Shown here: piece after piece, positions 9,696 to 18,861 of the stretch
Layout of the letters: each line of letters opens with the position of its first letter
Numbering within the stretch: the first letter of the stretch is position 1
Assembly (NCBI RefSeq): GCF_020531965.1
Contig: NZ_JAJAWH010000004.1
Span: 172,351-236,350 of the forward strand
DNA length: 64,000 nucleotides
Direction: 5' to 3'
Source: Pseudorhizobium xiangyangii
Lineage (GTDB): Bacteria > Pseudomonadota > Alphaproteobacteria > Rhizobiales > Rhizobiaceae
Made by a program: the position numbers and the translations under genes
The notes under the pieces: generated by a model
Database searches by the model: none
Told to the model about the DNA's origin: nothing
What the model saw: the letters and a program-made list of their open reading frames with translations, nothing else

Positions 9696-10945
9696 GCGTC
9701 ATATCCCACGATGTCCGCGCCTCTGATGTCCGCCGATCGCTCGCGGGCCTGTCGGGATCGGCCATGATCGCCTTCGGCGTCTTCCTCTCCGGCTTCGTCA
9801 TGTCGGAACCGGCGCCCTACGAATTGATCATGGCGGTGCAGATCGTGATCTGGTTCCTGTTCGGGCTGGCCATTTCGAGAACGGTCGCGGTCCCGCTTGC
9901 CCTGCTGCTCCTCTATAATGTCGGCGGGATGCTGTCGCTGCTGGTGATGCGGGATATCGGCGGCGGACCGATGTATGTCGCGGTCTCGACGTTCCTGGCG
10001 CTCACGACCATTCTTTATGCCGCCGTCATCGAGGAACGGCCGCAGCGTCTTGAACTGATCTTCAAGGCCTGGGTTGCCGCCGCCATTATTACCTCGATAC
10101 TTGGCGTTCTCGGCTATTTCCATGCCTTCCCCGGCGCCGAAGCCTTCACGCGCTATGATCGCGCCATGGGAGCATTCCAGGATCCCAACGTCTTCGGGCC
10201 TTTTCTGATCGCCCCCATCCTCTACCTCCTTCACCGGCTTCTGACCGGGCGGCTAGAACAGGCCCCGCTTGTCGTCGCAGGCCTGCTTGTCCTGGTGTTC
10301 GGCGTCTTCCTTTCCTTTTCGCGCGCAGCCTGGGGATTGCTGCTGTTCAGCAGCGTGTCACTGATCTTCCTCATGCTGCTCAAGGAGCGTACCGCTGCGT
10401 TCCGACTGAAGATCCTGGCACTGTCGCTCGCTGCCGTCGTGCTTCTGGTACTCGCGCTGATCATCGCCCTGCAGTTCGACAAGGTCGCCGACCTCTTCAC
10501 GACGCGCGCCCGTCTCGTTCAGGACTACGACGGTGCCCATATGGGCCGTTTCGATCGCCACAAGATCGGCTTCCTTTTGGCCATGGAGCGGCCGCTCGGC
10601 ATCGGGCCGATGGAACTCGGGAAAATGTACGGTGAGGACGAGCACAATATCTGGCTGAAGTCCCTCACCACCTATGGCTGGCTGGGCTTCATCTCCTACG
10701 TCGTCCTGATCGGCTGGACCCTTGCCGCCGGGTTCAGATACCTGCTCCGCGAACGTCCGTGGCAGCCGCATCTGATGATCGCCTGGATCACGATCCTCGG
10801 ACACTGCCTGATCGGCAATGTCATCGATACGGACCACTGGCGACACTTCTATCTCCTGCTCGGCATAGTCTGGGGCTGTATTGCGCTCGAGCAACGCCAT
10901 CAGAAGACGAAACGTATCCCGGCCGGGCCAAATTCGGCCGCTTGA
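9692..10945 (+). CDS. O-antigen ligase/polymerase family membrane protein
   Basis: A 417-residue inner-membrane protein with about ten to twelve TM helices and the Wzy_C-type loop (FLSFSRAAWG, then a periplasmic segment RYDRAMGAFQDPNVFG before it). These proteins polymerise or ligate lipid-linked repeat units in the periplasm. The TTG start (9692) overlaps the stop of the glycosylphosphotransferase gene (TTGA), giving tight coupling. It supplies the polymerase-like function of the cluster; no Wzx flippase gene is in this window, so one must lie elsewhere. Confidence 0.82.
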   Translation: MSVISHDVRASDVRRSLAGLSGSAMIAFGVFLSGFVMSEPAPYELIMAVQIVIWFLFGLAISRTVAVPLALLLLYNVGGMLSLLVMRDIGGGPMYVAVSTFLALTTILYAAVIEERPQRLELIFKAWVAAAIITSILGVLGYFHAFPGAEAFTRYDRAMGAFQDPNVFGPFLIAPILYLLHRLLTGRLEQAPLVVAGLLVLVFGVFLSFSRAAWGLLLFSSVSLIFLMLLKERTAAFRLKILALSLAAVVLLVLALIIALQFDKVADLFTTRARLVQDYDGAHMGRFDRHKIGFLLAMERPLGIGPMELGKMYGEDEHNIWLKSLTTYGWLGFISYVVLIGWTLAAGFRYLLRERPWQPHLMIAWITILGHCLIGNVIDTDHWRHFYLLLGIVWGCIALEQRHQKTKRIPAGPNSAA

Positions 10946-10975
10946 CTTCCGGTCCACACGCACCAGATTCCAAAC

Positions 10976-11266
10976 ATGCTTACAGGAATACAATTGCGCG
11001 CCGGGCGTGCCATGGCAGGCTTATCAGTGACGGAGCTTGCGAACACCACAGGTCTTTCCACCGACGCAATCGAAGAGGCCGAAACGGCGACCGCCGTGGA
11101 TCCGGCTGTCGTCGAGCGATTGCGCCTCACACTGGAATCGAAGGGCGTGGTCTTTCTGGCGGCGGGCGAGGACAATCCGGGCGCCGGCCCCGGGGTCCGG
11201 CTTCGGCAACGCAATGCTGACGACGGCATTCGCCCCCAGAATCTCAGCTCCGCCAACGACGGCTAG
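10976..11266 (+). CDS. Small helix-turn-helix (XRE-like) protein
   Basis: A 96-residue protein beginning MLTGIQLRAGRAMAGLSVTELANTTGLSTDAI, an XRE-type HTH arrangement, and continuing with LRLTLESKGVVFLAAGEDNPGAGPGVRLR, the C-terminal pattern typical of a large group of small rhizobial DNA-binding proteins. It lies 30 bases after the ligase gene in the same direction and may be cotranscribed, so it could regulate the cluster, but no target is visible. A broken copy of the same family lies at about 25,226-25,462. Confidence 0.7.
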   Translation: MLTGIQLRAGRAMAGLSVTELANTTGLSTDAIEEAETATAVDPAVVERLRLTLESKGVVFLAAGEDNPGAGPGVRLRQRNADDGIRPQNLSSANDG

Positions 11267-11365
11267 CTCCCCTGCACGATGCCCAAGGCTCGGTCGAAAC
11301 TTCATTCGCTGCGGAACTTCTCGGCATAACGGGCGTTGTACCGGATATGCGTGCTGGGGAAACAC

Positions 11366-11545
11366 ATGAGCGAGCGTATCGATGCAGGTCAGATCGGTCT
11401 TCGCAAGGTCTGGAGCGTAAGCGAGTTCGCAAAACGCTACAGGCTCGAAAGAGAAGAGGAAAACCGTCTTCTAAAGCTGCTGGGACCATTTGCATCGGAG
11501 CAGGAATTGCTCATGAATGCGTCACGCGCACCCCGGTTCCGCTAG
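11366..11545 (+). CDS. Conserved small protein of unknown function
   Basis: A 59-residue charged protein (MSERIDAGQIGLRKVWSVSE...) with a predicted helical, Glu/Arg-rich centre and no TM segment or signal peptide. I chose ATG 11366, preceded by GGGGA; the open frame goes back to 11336 without another better start. The segment VWSVSEFAKRYRLEREEENRLLKLLG could be a small DNA-binding or adaptor helix pair. I do not recognise a function. About 175 bases without a gene follow it. Confidence 0.5.
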   Translation: MSERIDAGQIGLRKVWSVSEFAKRYRLEREEENRLLKLLGPFASEQELLMNASRAPRFR

Positions 11546-11723
11546 ACTGAATTCCGAACGAGATTCGAACGGCAAAAGGCTGCAGCTAGAGGCAGCGGCC
11601 TTGTTCTGCTCGCGTTTTCGGGCGGCGTAACATAACAGAGGCAGTCCGCGCGGGACTTGATCATCCCACCCGCGTCGCCTGTCGTATCAGTGGAGCGAGA
11701 ACTCGCCCTTACGGAGAAATACC

Positions 11724-12068
11724 ATGCTGAAAATGTTGGCAAAAACGGGACTAACCCTAGCTCTGGCACTCGGCACAGCGGGGGCCGGTTCAACGATCGC
11801 CAATGCACAGGATATCGAATTGCGGATCGGCCCCGATGGCGTCCGTCCGGTTATCCGTGATCGTGACCGTGATCGCGACTATGAGCGCAGGGATCGCCGC
11901 CGCGACGAATGCAGCCCGCGCGAAGCACTGTCGATCGCACGTGACGAAGGCCTCCGGCGCGCAGAAGTCACCCGCGTTACCCGTCGTAGCGTGACGGTCG
12001 AAGGTATGACGCGACGCGGCCCCGATCGTATCGTCTTTGCAAATGTTCGCGGCTGCCCGGAAATCTAG
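11724..12068 (+). CDS. Small secreted basic protein
   Basis: A 114-residue protein with a Sec signal peptide (LTLALALGTAGAGSTIANAQ, cleavage after ANA) and a highly charged mature part. This contains an Arg/Asp-rich stretch (VIRDRDRDRDYERRDRRRDE) followed by a conserved domain (SPREALSIARDEGLRRAEVTRVTRRSVTVEG) with one Cys before and one after. It resembles small periplasmic proteins seen in rhizobia, with unknown role. It is monocistronic: a promoter-sized gap precedes it and a clear terminator follows. Confidence 0.65.
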   Translation: MLKMLAKTGLTLALALGTAGAGSTIANAQDIELRIGPDGVRPVIRDRDRDRDYERRDRRRDECSPREALSIARDEGLRRAEVTRVTRRSVTVEGMTRRGPDRIVFANVRGCPEI

Positions 12069-12086
12069 ACCAGCCTGACAAACTTG

Positions 12087-12113
12087 AAAGCCCCGCCACT
12101 GCGGGGCTTTTTC
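12087..12113 (+). terminator. Rho-independent terminator
   Basis: A hairpin with stem AAAGCCCCGC/GCGGGGCTTT around a short CACT loop, followed by TTTTT on the + strand, 20 bases after the stop of the small secreted protein gene. It ends that transcript before the TetR-RND unit. Confidence 0.85.
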
Positions 12114-12164
12114 GTAACTGGCGCTAACCTGCTATAGGCTTCTGTGCAAGGAGCCAGAATTTTT

Positions 12165-12196
12165 CTTGCATTAAAATACGAACGTTCATAAATTAA
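12165..12196 (+). promoter_or_regulatory. Promoter overlapped by a palindromic TetR-type operator
   Basis: A 26-base interrupted palindrome lies at 12,171-12,196 with core TACGAACGTTCATA and matching TTAA ends. A candidate promoter TTGCAT (12,165) - 17 bases - ATAAAT (12,188) places the palindrome between and over the -35 and -10 boxes, just upstream of the tetR start. This is the expected layout for autoregulation of a tetR-RND operon. Confidence 0.6.
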
Positions 12197-12219
12197 TCCC
12201 AATCTTTCTGGAGATTGAA

Positions 12220-12810
12220 TTGGGACGCACGAGAAAAATAACAACTGACGACATTCTGGATGCCGCGGAACGCGTCGTGACGCGGCTTGGCGCGGCGGGT
12301 CTGTCTATTGACGCCGTTGCACAGGAAGCGGGTGTCAGCAAATCCCGGGTCGTCTACGATCACAAATCGAAGAGCGCTCTTCTCGAAGCCCTGATCGACC
12401 GCACGCTGTCTGAGGAATTCAAGCGTGTGAAACAGTCCGTCGAAGCGCATACTCACGCCCCTCACCCCGAACTTTTCGGGAGGATCACACTGGCTGAACA
12501 GGCGCCGGACGACATCGACAGGGCCGTCGCCCTGGCGATCAGCGCCGCCATGTCCACGGAAGAAAAGGTGCAGCGACAGATGCGCGAGTGGACTGCGACA
12601 GACCTCAAGGCGATGTCCGGCGGCAAGCATCCCAAGGCTGCACTGATGGCCTACCTCGCACTTACGGGCTTTTACTGTACCGAACTCTTCAGTTTTCACC
12701 GCTGGGACGCGGAACAGCGGACTGAAATCCTCGAAGGCATCAGGACGATCTACGCCACCTACCCCGACAACGCCCAATTTGTTCCCCAAGATGACACGCC
12801 AAGGGTTTGA
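12220..12810 (+). CDS. TetR family regulator of the RND pump
   Basis: A 196-residue repressor with an N-terminal HTH (DDILDAAERVVTRLGAAGLS, DAVAQEAGVSKSRVVYDHKS) and an all-helical ligand-binding C-terminal domain. The TTG start at 12,220 has GGAG six bases upstream; no ATG is near. It is the first gene before the adaptor and pump genes (3-base gap to the adaptor), so it most likely represses its own operon and is released by a pump substrate. Confidence 0.85.
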   Translation: MGRTRKITTDDILDAAERVVTRLGAAGLSIDAVAQEAGVSKSRVVYDHKSKSALLEALIDRTLSEEFKRVKQSVEAHTHAPHPELFGRITLAEQAPDDIDRAVALAISAAMSTEEKVQRQMREWTATDLKAMSGGKHPKAALMAYLALTGFYCTELFSFHRWDAEQRTEILEGIRTIYATYPDNAQFVPQDDTPRV

Positions 12811-12813
12811 ACC

Positions 12814-14004
12814 ATGATTACTCTTCTGTCTCCCCGCCTGAAGGCCTACCTGCTCACCGGCGTCCTAGTCGCAACCTCGACCGGGTATGCCGCAGCCCAA
12901 TCCGGTGGCGAAATGCCACCGCCCGCGGTCGGTGTCGTCGAACTGGCGGCTCGTGCGGTGCCTGTGATGAGCGAACTGCCGGGCCGCATTGCGGCAACGC
13001 GGGTTGCCGAGGTACGGGCCCGTGTCTCCGGCATCCTCCAGGAGCGGGTTTTCGCACAGGGAAGCCTGGTGAAGGAGGGCGACGTGCTCTACCGCATCGA
13101 TCCGAGGCTCTTCCGGGTTCGTGTCGCCAGCGCCGAGGCATCACTGCAGAAGGCGAAGGCCGTGCAGCAGAACGCCCGCCAGCAGCTCGAGCGCCAGAAG
13201 ACATTGCGCGAGCGCAACGTCGCCACAGGCATCGATTACGATACGGCCGCGGTCAATCTGGCGCAGGCCGACGCGGACGTAGCTCTTGCTGAAGCAATGC
13301 TCGAAGAGGCGCAGATCAACCTCGAGTATACCGAGGTCCGTGCGCCCATTACCGGCATTATCGGAGCGGCACTCGTCACCGAAGGCGCACTTGTCACGGC
13401 GGATGGAACCTCGAATCTTGCGCTCATCCAGCAGGTCGATCCCGTCTATGCCGACTTCACCCAATCGGCGCAGGACCTGATGAACCTCAAGCGGGCCGTC
13501 GAACAGGGCAAGCTTGCCAGTCCCGCTCCCGGTCAGGCTCGCGTCGAACTCGTGTTTGACAACGGCACGGTCTACGGCGATTCCGGCCGACTGCTGTTTG
13601 CAAGCGCCAGTGTCGAGCCTACGACCGGCCAGGTGACGCTGCGTGCAGAATTCCCGAACCCCAAGGGAGACCTCCTGCCGGGCATGTATGTTCGCGTCCG
13701 CGTCGAGCAGGCCATCCGCGAGGCCGCGGTGACCGTTCCCCAGCGGGCGGTGTTGCGCACGGAAGCGGGCCAGGCGCAGGTCTACGTTGTCGATGCCGAG
13801 GGTACCGCAGAGCTCCGCAATATCACTCTCGGCGCCGTCACCGGTTCGGACTGGGTGGTCGAATCCGGTCTGAACGATGGCGACAGCGTCATCGTCGATG
13901 GCGTCCAGAAGGTACAACCCGGCGGAAAGGTCGCTGCGGAGCCGTGGACGCCCACGGCCAGCCCAGGCGACCAGAACTCCCGACAAGATCAGGCGACCGA
14001 GTAA
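12814..14004 (+). CDS. RND efflux periplasmic adaptor (MFP family)
   Basis: A 396-residue membrane-fusion protein. A Sec signal peptide (AYLLTGVLVATSTGYAAAQ) has no lipobox cysteine, so it is probably not a lipoprotein, unlike AcrA. The lipoyl halves (RVAEVRARVSGILQERVF, and INLEYTEVRAPITGIIG) flank a helical hairpin (about residues 105-165), followed by beta-barrel and membrane-proximal domains (PQRAVLRTEAGQAQVYVV). It bridges the inner-membrane pump to an outer-membrane channel. It is 6 bases upstream of the pump gene. Confidence 0.92.
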   Translation: MITLLSPRLKAYLLTGVLVATSTGYAAAQSGGEMPPPAVGVVELAARAVPVMSELPGRIAATRVAEVRARVSGILQERVFAQGSLVKEGDVLYRIDPRLFRVRVASAEASLQKAKAVQQNARQQLERQKTLRERNVATGIDYDTAAVNLAQADADVALAEAMLEEAQINLEYTEVRAPITGIIGAALVTEGALVTADGTSNLALIQQVDPVYADFTQSAQDLMNLKRAVEQGKLASPAPGQARVELVFDNGTVYGDSGRLLFASASVEPTTGQVTLRAEFPNPKGDLLPGMYVRVRVEQAIREAAVTVPQRAVLRTEAGQAQVYVVDAEGTAELRNITLGAVTGSDWVVESGLNDGDSVIVDGVQKVQPGGKVAAEPWTPTASPGDQNSRQDQATE

Positions 14005-14010
14005 CCGATC

Positions 14011-17000
14011 ATGGCACACTTCTTTATCAGGCGCCCCATTCTTGCGTGGGTCTTCGCTATCTTCATTTCAATCGCCGGCGTGATCGCCCTGCCCTTCCTG
14101 CCGATCGCGCAGTACCCAAAGGTCGCGCCGCCGCAGATAACGATTTCGACCTCCTACCCCGGCGCGTCACCGCAGGAAATCTATCAGGGAGTGACCCGGC
14201 AGATCGAGGAGGAGTTGAACGGGGTCGAAGGCCTGCAGTACTTCGAATCCACGTCCGACAATTCCGGCTCGGTGAGCATCAACGCGACCTTCGTCGCCGG
14301 CACGGATATCGACCAGGCTTCCGTCAACGTGCAGAACGCCATCCGCCGCGTCGAGGCCCGCCTCCCGGCGACCGTGCGGTCTCAGGGCATCAATGTCGAG
14401 GAAGCCGGATCGGGCTTCCTGATGATCGTGTCGCTGACATCCACCGACGGCACACGCGACGAGGTCGCCCTCGGCGACTACCTGAACCGCAATGTTCTCG
14501 GTGAACTGCGCCGTATCGACGGCGTCGGCCGCGTCCAGCTCTTCGCAGCGCAGCGTGCGCTTCGCGTCTGGGTCGATCCCGACAAGATGGTCGGCCTCAA
14601 CCTTACGGCCGAAGACGTCAATGCGGCGATTACCGCCCAGAATGCGCAGGTTGCCGCTGGCCAGATCGGCGCAGCGCCCAATCCCGTCACGCAGGACATC
14701 ACCGCCACCGTCCTCGTCCAGGGCCAGCTGACGAATGTCGCGCAATTCGAGCAGATCATCCTGCGTGCCAATCCAGACGGCTCGACCGTCCGACTTAAGG
14801 ATATCGCCCGCGTCGAGGATGGTGCGGAGACCTACAACTTCTCCAGCCGGCTCAATGGCCAGCCCAGTGCTGCGGTAGCAATCCAGCTGTCCTCCACCGG
14901 CAATGCCGTCGCTGTCTCCAATGCCGTCCAGGAGAAGATGGCGGAGCTTTCGCGATTCTTCCCGGCCGGCGTCGAGTACTCCGTACCCTACGACACCAGC
15001 CCCTTCGTGTCCGCTTCGATCGAGAAGGTCCTCTATACGCTGGTCGAGGCGGTCGTTCTCGTCTTCGTCGTGATGTTCATCTTCCTCCAGAACTTCCGGT
15101 ACACCATCATTCCCACGCTGGTGGTTCCTGTCGCGCTGCTCGGAACAGTGGCGGTCATGTACGCCACGGGCTTCTCGATCAACGTGCTGACCATGTTCGC
15201 CATGGTTCTGGCGATCGGCATTCTCGTCGACGACGCAATCGTCGTGGTCGAGAACGTCGAGCGCATCATGGCGACGGAAGGATTGTCCCCGAAGGCCGCA
15301 ACCAGGAAAGCCATGAGCCAGATTACCAGTGCGATCCTCGGGATCACGCTGGTTCTGTCGTGCGTCTTCATCCCCATGGCGTTCTTTCCGGGCTCGACCG
15401 GTATCATCTATCGCCAGTTCAGCTTGACGATGGTGACGTCGATCCTGTTCTCGGCCTTTCTGGCGCTTTCACTCACCCCCGCCCTCTGCGCGACCTTCCT
15501 GAAGCCGATCAAGGGCGGGCATCACGAGAAGAAGGGCGTCGGCGGCTGGTTCAACCGCAAGTTCGATGGGCTGACCTCGCGCTATACTATTGCCGTCGCC
15601 GGAATAGTGCGGCGTGCGGGACGCATGATGGTCGTCTATCTGGCACTCGTGATCGGGCTGGGATACCTGTTCGTCAACCTGCCGAGCTCGTTCGTTCCGA
15701 ACGAGGATCAGGGCTTCCTCATCGTCGACATCCAGGGCCCGCCGGAGGCGAGTGCCAACCGTACCCTCGCATCGGTCAAACAGATCGAGTCGATCTTCTC
15801 CGCCGAACCGGCGGTCGAGAACATCGTGTCCATCCTGGGCTTCAGCTTCTCGGGGAACGGGGCTAATGCGGCTCTCGCCTTCGTGACGCTGAAGGACTGG
15901 GCGGAACGCGGAGAAGGCAATTCGGTCCAGGAGATCGCCGACCGGGCGAACATGCAGCTGTTCGGCCTCAAGGACGCAACCACCTTCGCTCTCTCTCCTC
16001 CTCCGATCGAAGGCTTCGGCACATCGAGCGGTTTCTCCTTCAGGCTCCAGGATCGCACCGGCCTTGGGCAGGATGCGCTCAAGAAGGCAGGCGATCAACT
16101 CCTGGCGAAAGCCTCGCAGAGCGGGATCGTGACCGGCGTGCGCATGGAAGGGTTGCCGGACGCAGCGCAGGTTCTCCTCGTCATCGACCGCGAAAAGGCG
16201 AACACGTTCGGCGTTTCCTTCGCCGATATCAACAACGCCATCACCGCCAATCTCGGCTCGTCCTACATCAACGACTATCCGAATGCGGGACGCATGCAGC
16301 GCGTCATCGTGCAGGCGGACGATCGCGAGCGTCTGCAGGTCGAGGATGTTCTCAATCTGAACGTGCGCAATGCGAGCGGCGGGATGGTTCCCCTGTCATC
16401 CTTCGCCATTGCCCAGTGGCAGAAGGGTGCTCCGCAGATCGTCGGCTACAACGGCTATCCGACGATGAGGATCTCCGGCGCGCCGGTGCCTGGCCAATCG
16501 TCGGGCGCGGCTATCGCCGAGATGGAGCGGTTGGCGGCGGAACTGCCGGAAGGTTTCGGCTTCGAATGGTCGGGACAGTCGCTGGAAGAAATCACCTCGG
16601 GCACGCAGGCTCCTATCCTGTTCAGCCTCAGTATTTTGTTCGTCTTCCTGCTTCTGGCTGGTCTCTACGAAAGTTGGTCCATTCCTCTTGCGGTGATGCT
16701 GGTCGTGCCCTTGGGCGTCATCGGCTCGGTTCTCGCCGTCATGCTGCGGGACATGCCGAACGACATCTACTTCAAGGTCGGGCTGATCGCGATCATCGGG
16801 CTTTCAGCAAAGAACGCCATCCTGATCGTGGAATTTGCGAAGGACTACTACGCCGAGGGCCGATCCCTCATGGATTCCGCGGTGGATGCAGCCCGGGTGC
16901 GTTTCCGCCCGATCATCATGACGTCGCTGGCATTTACGCTCGGCGTCGTGCCGCTTGCCATCGCGACCGGTCCGAGCGCGGCCAGCCAGAATGCCATCGG

Positions 17001-17166
17001 CACGGGCGTGCTCGGCGGAATGATCTCCGCAACAGTCCTGGCGGTGTTCTTCGTCCCGGCCTTCTTCGTCTTCGTCCTCAAGCTCCTGCGGGTGAAGCCG
17101 CCGGTGGAGGAGGACAAGGATGAGGTGGCGGCACCGCGGGAGCCTGCAACAGATCCTGTTCGCTAA
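14011..17166 (+). CDS. RND multidrug efflux permease (HAE1/AcrB type)
   Basis: A 1051-residue proton-driven inner-membrane pump of full family length, with 12 TM helices in two halves and two large periplasmic loops. Clear marks are MAHFFIRRPILAWVFAIF at the start, the TM4 motif GILVDDAIVVVENVERIM with the paired aspartates needed for proton relay, and GLSAKNAILIVEFAKD in the second half. No outer-membrane factor gene follows, so it probably uses a TolC-like channel encoded elsewhere. Substrates are unknown. Confidence 0.95.
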   Translation: MAHFFIRRPILAWVFAIFISIAGVIALPFLPIAQYPKVAPPQITISTSYPGASPQEIYQGVTRQIEEELNGVEGLQYFESTSDNSGSVSINATFVAGTDIDQASVNVQNAIRRVEARLPATVRSQGINVEEAGSGFLMIVSLTSTDGTRDEVALGDYLNRNVLGELRRIDGVGRVQLFAAQRALRVWVDPDKMVGLNLTAEDVNAAITAQNAQVAAGQIGAAPNPVTQDITATVLVQGQLTNVAQFEQIILRANPDGSTVRLKDIARVEDGAETYNFSSRLNGQPSAAVAIQLSSTGNAVAVSNAVQEKMAELSRFFPAGVEYSVPYDTSPFVSASIEKVLYTLVEAVVLVFVVMFIFLQNFRYTIIPTLVVPVALLGTVAVMYATGFSINVLTMFAMVLAIGILVDDAIVVVENVERIMATEGLSPKAATRKAMSQITSAILGITLVLSCVFIPMAFFPGSTGIIYRQFSLTMVTSILFSAFLALSLTPALCATFLKPIKGGHHEKKGVGGWFNRKFDGLTSRYTIAVAGIVRRAGRMMVVYLALVIGLGYLFVNLPSSFVPNEDQGFLIVDIQGPPEASANRTLASVKQIESIFSAEPAVENIVSILGFSFSGNGANAALAFVTLKDWAERGEGNSVQEIADRANMQLFGLKDATTFALSPPPIEGFGTSSGFSFRLQDRTGLGQDALKKAGDQLLAKASQSGIVTGVRMEGLPDAAQVLLVIDREKANTFGVSFADINNAITANLGSSYINDYPNAGRMQRVIVQADDRERLQVEDVLNLNVRNASGGMVPLSSFAIAQWQKGAPQIVGYNGYPTMRISGAPVPGQSSGAAIAEMERLAAELPEGFGFEWSGQSLEEITSGTQAPILFSLSILFVFLLLAGLYESWSIPLAVMLVVPLGVIGSVLAVMLRDMPNDIYFKVGLIAIIGLSAKNAILIVEFAKDYYAEGRSLMDSAVDAARVRFRPIIMTSLAFTLGVVPLAIATGPSAASQNAIGTGVLGGMISATVLAVFFVPAFFVFVLKLLRVKPPVEEDKDEVAAPREPATDPVR

Positions 17167-17240
17167 GTGCCAAGAATGGTTTGATGCGAATGGATGACGG
17201 CGCCTCCGCTATCCGCCGGACTGCCTGAGCAGACCAGATA

Positions 17241-17267
17241 CCGCCCGGATATTTATCATCCGGGCGG
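17241..17267. terminator. Hairpin between convergent genes
   Basis: A perfect 10-base stem CCGCCCGGAT/ATCCGGGCGG with a 7-base loop lies between the RND gene and the convergent GntR gene. There is no U-tract on either side, so it may stop transcription in both directions weakly or act with Rho. Confidence 0.5.
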
Positions 17268-17305
17268 GCGCTTCCCACCCACCGCCTGCGCAATCCGGAT
17301 CGCGT

Positions 17306-17995
17306 TTAGATGTCCCCGGCGAGCTGACTTTCGGTCAGTTGCAGCGTCAGCATGTACTGGCTGACCAGTTCCGATTTTGCTCGCTCGGCGTCGCCCTGGA
17401 TGGCAGCTTCCATGATGCGCGCGTGCTCGGCGACGGAATCCCGACGAGGATAGCTCTTGACCATGGAAATGTAGCGGTAGCGTTCCGCGTGATCCATCAT
17501 CTCGTTGCACATACGGATGATCCAGACGGAGCCGCAGGCGGCGATGAGGGCGTTGTGAAAGGCCCTATGCCGCGCCTCCCACTCGGAATTGTCGCCCCCA
17601 TCCTCCGGCATCCGTATCGGCGTGCTGGCCAGCCTGTGGAAGGTGAGGATGACGTTGTCCTCCCATTGCTGGGTCCGGTGGGCGATCGATTCCTCAAGCG
17701 CCTTGCTCTCGATCCAGCAACGGGTTTTCACCAGATCGCGAAAATCCTCGATATGGATTTCGGGAATGAAGAAGCCGCGTTGATCCTTCCTGTCGACCAG
17801 GCGTTCCGACGTCAGCCTGTTCAGGGCCTCGCGAACGGGATTGGCGCCCGCTTCGTAGCGGGCGGCGATCGCGTCTATTTGCAGTTTCTGCCCCGGCTTG
17901 AGAACGCCCTTGAGGATATCGGTCCGCAGCCGCTGGTAAACCAGCGTTGCCGTGGTCGCCTTCTCGGGCGTTTCAGTCAGGAGCTGGGGCTTCAT
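17306..17995 (-). CDS. GntR family regulator with FCD domain
   Basis: A 229-residue regulator with a winged HTH (VYQRLRTDILKGVLKPGQKLQID, ANPVREALNRLTSERLVDRKDQRGFFI) and a C-terminal all-helical FCD domain that carries metal-site type residues (DFRDLVKTR, HRAFHNALIAAC, HARIMEAAIQGD). Such proteins usually repress nearby catabolic or uptake genes and are released by an organic acid effector. It is transcribed in line with and just downstream of the ABC transporter genes (14-base gap), so it is probably part of that operon. Confidence 0.85.
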   Translation of the reverse strand: MKPQLLTETPEKATTATLVYQRLRTDILKGVLKPGQKLQIDAIAARYEAGANPVREALNRLTSERLVDRKDQRGFFIPEIHIEDFRDLVKTRCWIESKALEESIAHRTQQWEDNVILTFHRLASTPIRMPEDGGDNSEWEARHRAFHNALIAACGSVWIIRMCNEMMDHAERYRYISMVKSYPRRDSVAEHARIMEAAIQGDAERAKSELVSQYMLTLQLTESQLAGDI

Positions 17996-18009
17996 CGTCG
18001 GCTTTCAGA

Positions 18010-18861
18010 TTACCTCCCCTTGGAGGCCGCAGTCGTGCTGTGCCAGAAGACGACGCGGCGCTCAACCCATACGACGACCCAGAAAAGAGCCAGGCCGAGC
18101 AGGCTGAGATAAAGGATCAGCGCGAAGACGCGGGGGGTGTTCAGCTGCGAGGCTGCCACCCGGATCAACTCTCCGAACCCCTTTCCGCCGCCGATGAACT
18201 CGCCGGTAATTGCCCCGGCCATGACGCCGACCGCTGCAATTTTCAGCCCTGTGAACATCTGAGGAAGGCCGACCAGGAGCTTCATCTTGAACAGGGTCTG
18301 CCAACGGCTCGCGCCCATCGTCTTGAACAGCATCTTGGCGTTCTCGTCGGCGGCATGAATGCCCGCCGCCGTTGCGACCACGATGGGGAATGTCGCGATG
18401 AAGGCCGCAAGAGCAACCTTCGACGCAATGCCGAAACCCAGCCAGGCCAGGAACAGTGGCGCGAACGCAACCTTCGGCATCGTGTCGATGGCCACCAGAA
18501 GAGGCAGAACCGCACGCTCGCCGAACACGGATTCACCGACGATGATGCCAAGGGTGAAACCTATGGCGATCGCAATTGCGAAGCCGAAGAGGACTTCCTT
18601 CACCGTCACCCACAACGCCGCGAGCATGTAGCCGCCGCTGAACAGGTTCTTTCCGATGAAGACGATGTCTCCCGCAGTCTCCATCGGGGATGGCAGGATG
18701 ATCGGAGAAACGATGCCGCTGAGATGTACCAGCTGCCAGATCCCGACGAGTGCAAGAAGGTTGATGATGATTCCGGCCGAGCGTGGCAGGGTCTCGATCA
18801 GCGAGACGGGTTCGGACCACGTCGTCTGCTCGACTTCATCCGACGTCGGCGTATGCGTCAT
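18010..18861 (-). CDS. ABC transporter permease (SsuC/TauC type)
   Basis: A 283-residue inner-membrane permease with about six TM helices and the EAA loop ATFPIVVATAAGIHAADENAKMLFKTMGAS (a cytosolic segment contacting the ATPase). The family includes taurine, alkanesulfonate, nitrate and thiamine-precursor importers. The open frame extends upstream, but ATG 18,861 overlaps the ATPase stop codon (ATGA), which fixes the start. Confidence 0.88.
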   Translation of the reverse strand: MTHTPTSDEVEQTTWSEPVSLIETLPRSAGIIINLLALVGIWQLVHLSGIVSPIILPSPMETAGDIVFIGKNLFSGGYMLAALWVTVKEVLFGFAIAIAIGFTLGIIVGESVFGERAVLPLLVAIDTMPKVAFAPLFLAWLGFGIASKVALAAFIATFPIVVATAAGIHAADENAKMLFKTMGASRWQTLFKMKLLVGLPQMFTGLKIAAVGVMAGAITGEFIGGGKGFGELIRVAASQLNTPRVFALILYLSLLGLALFWVVVWVERRVVFWHSTTAASKGR

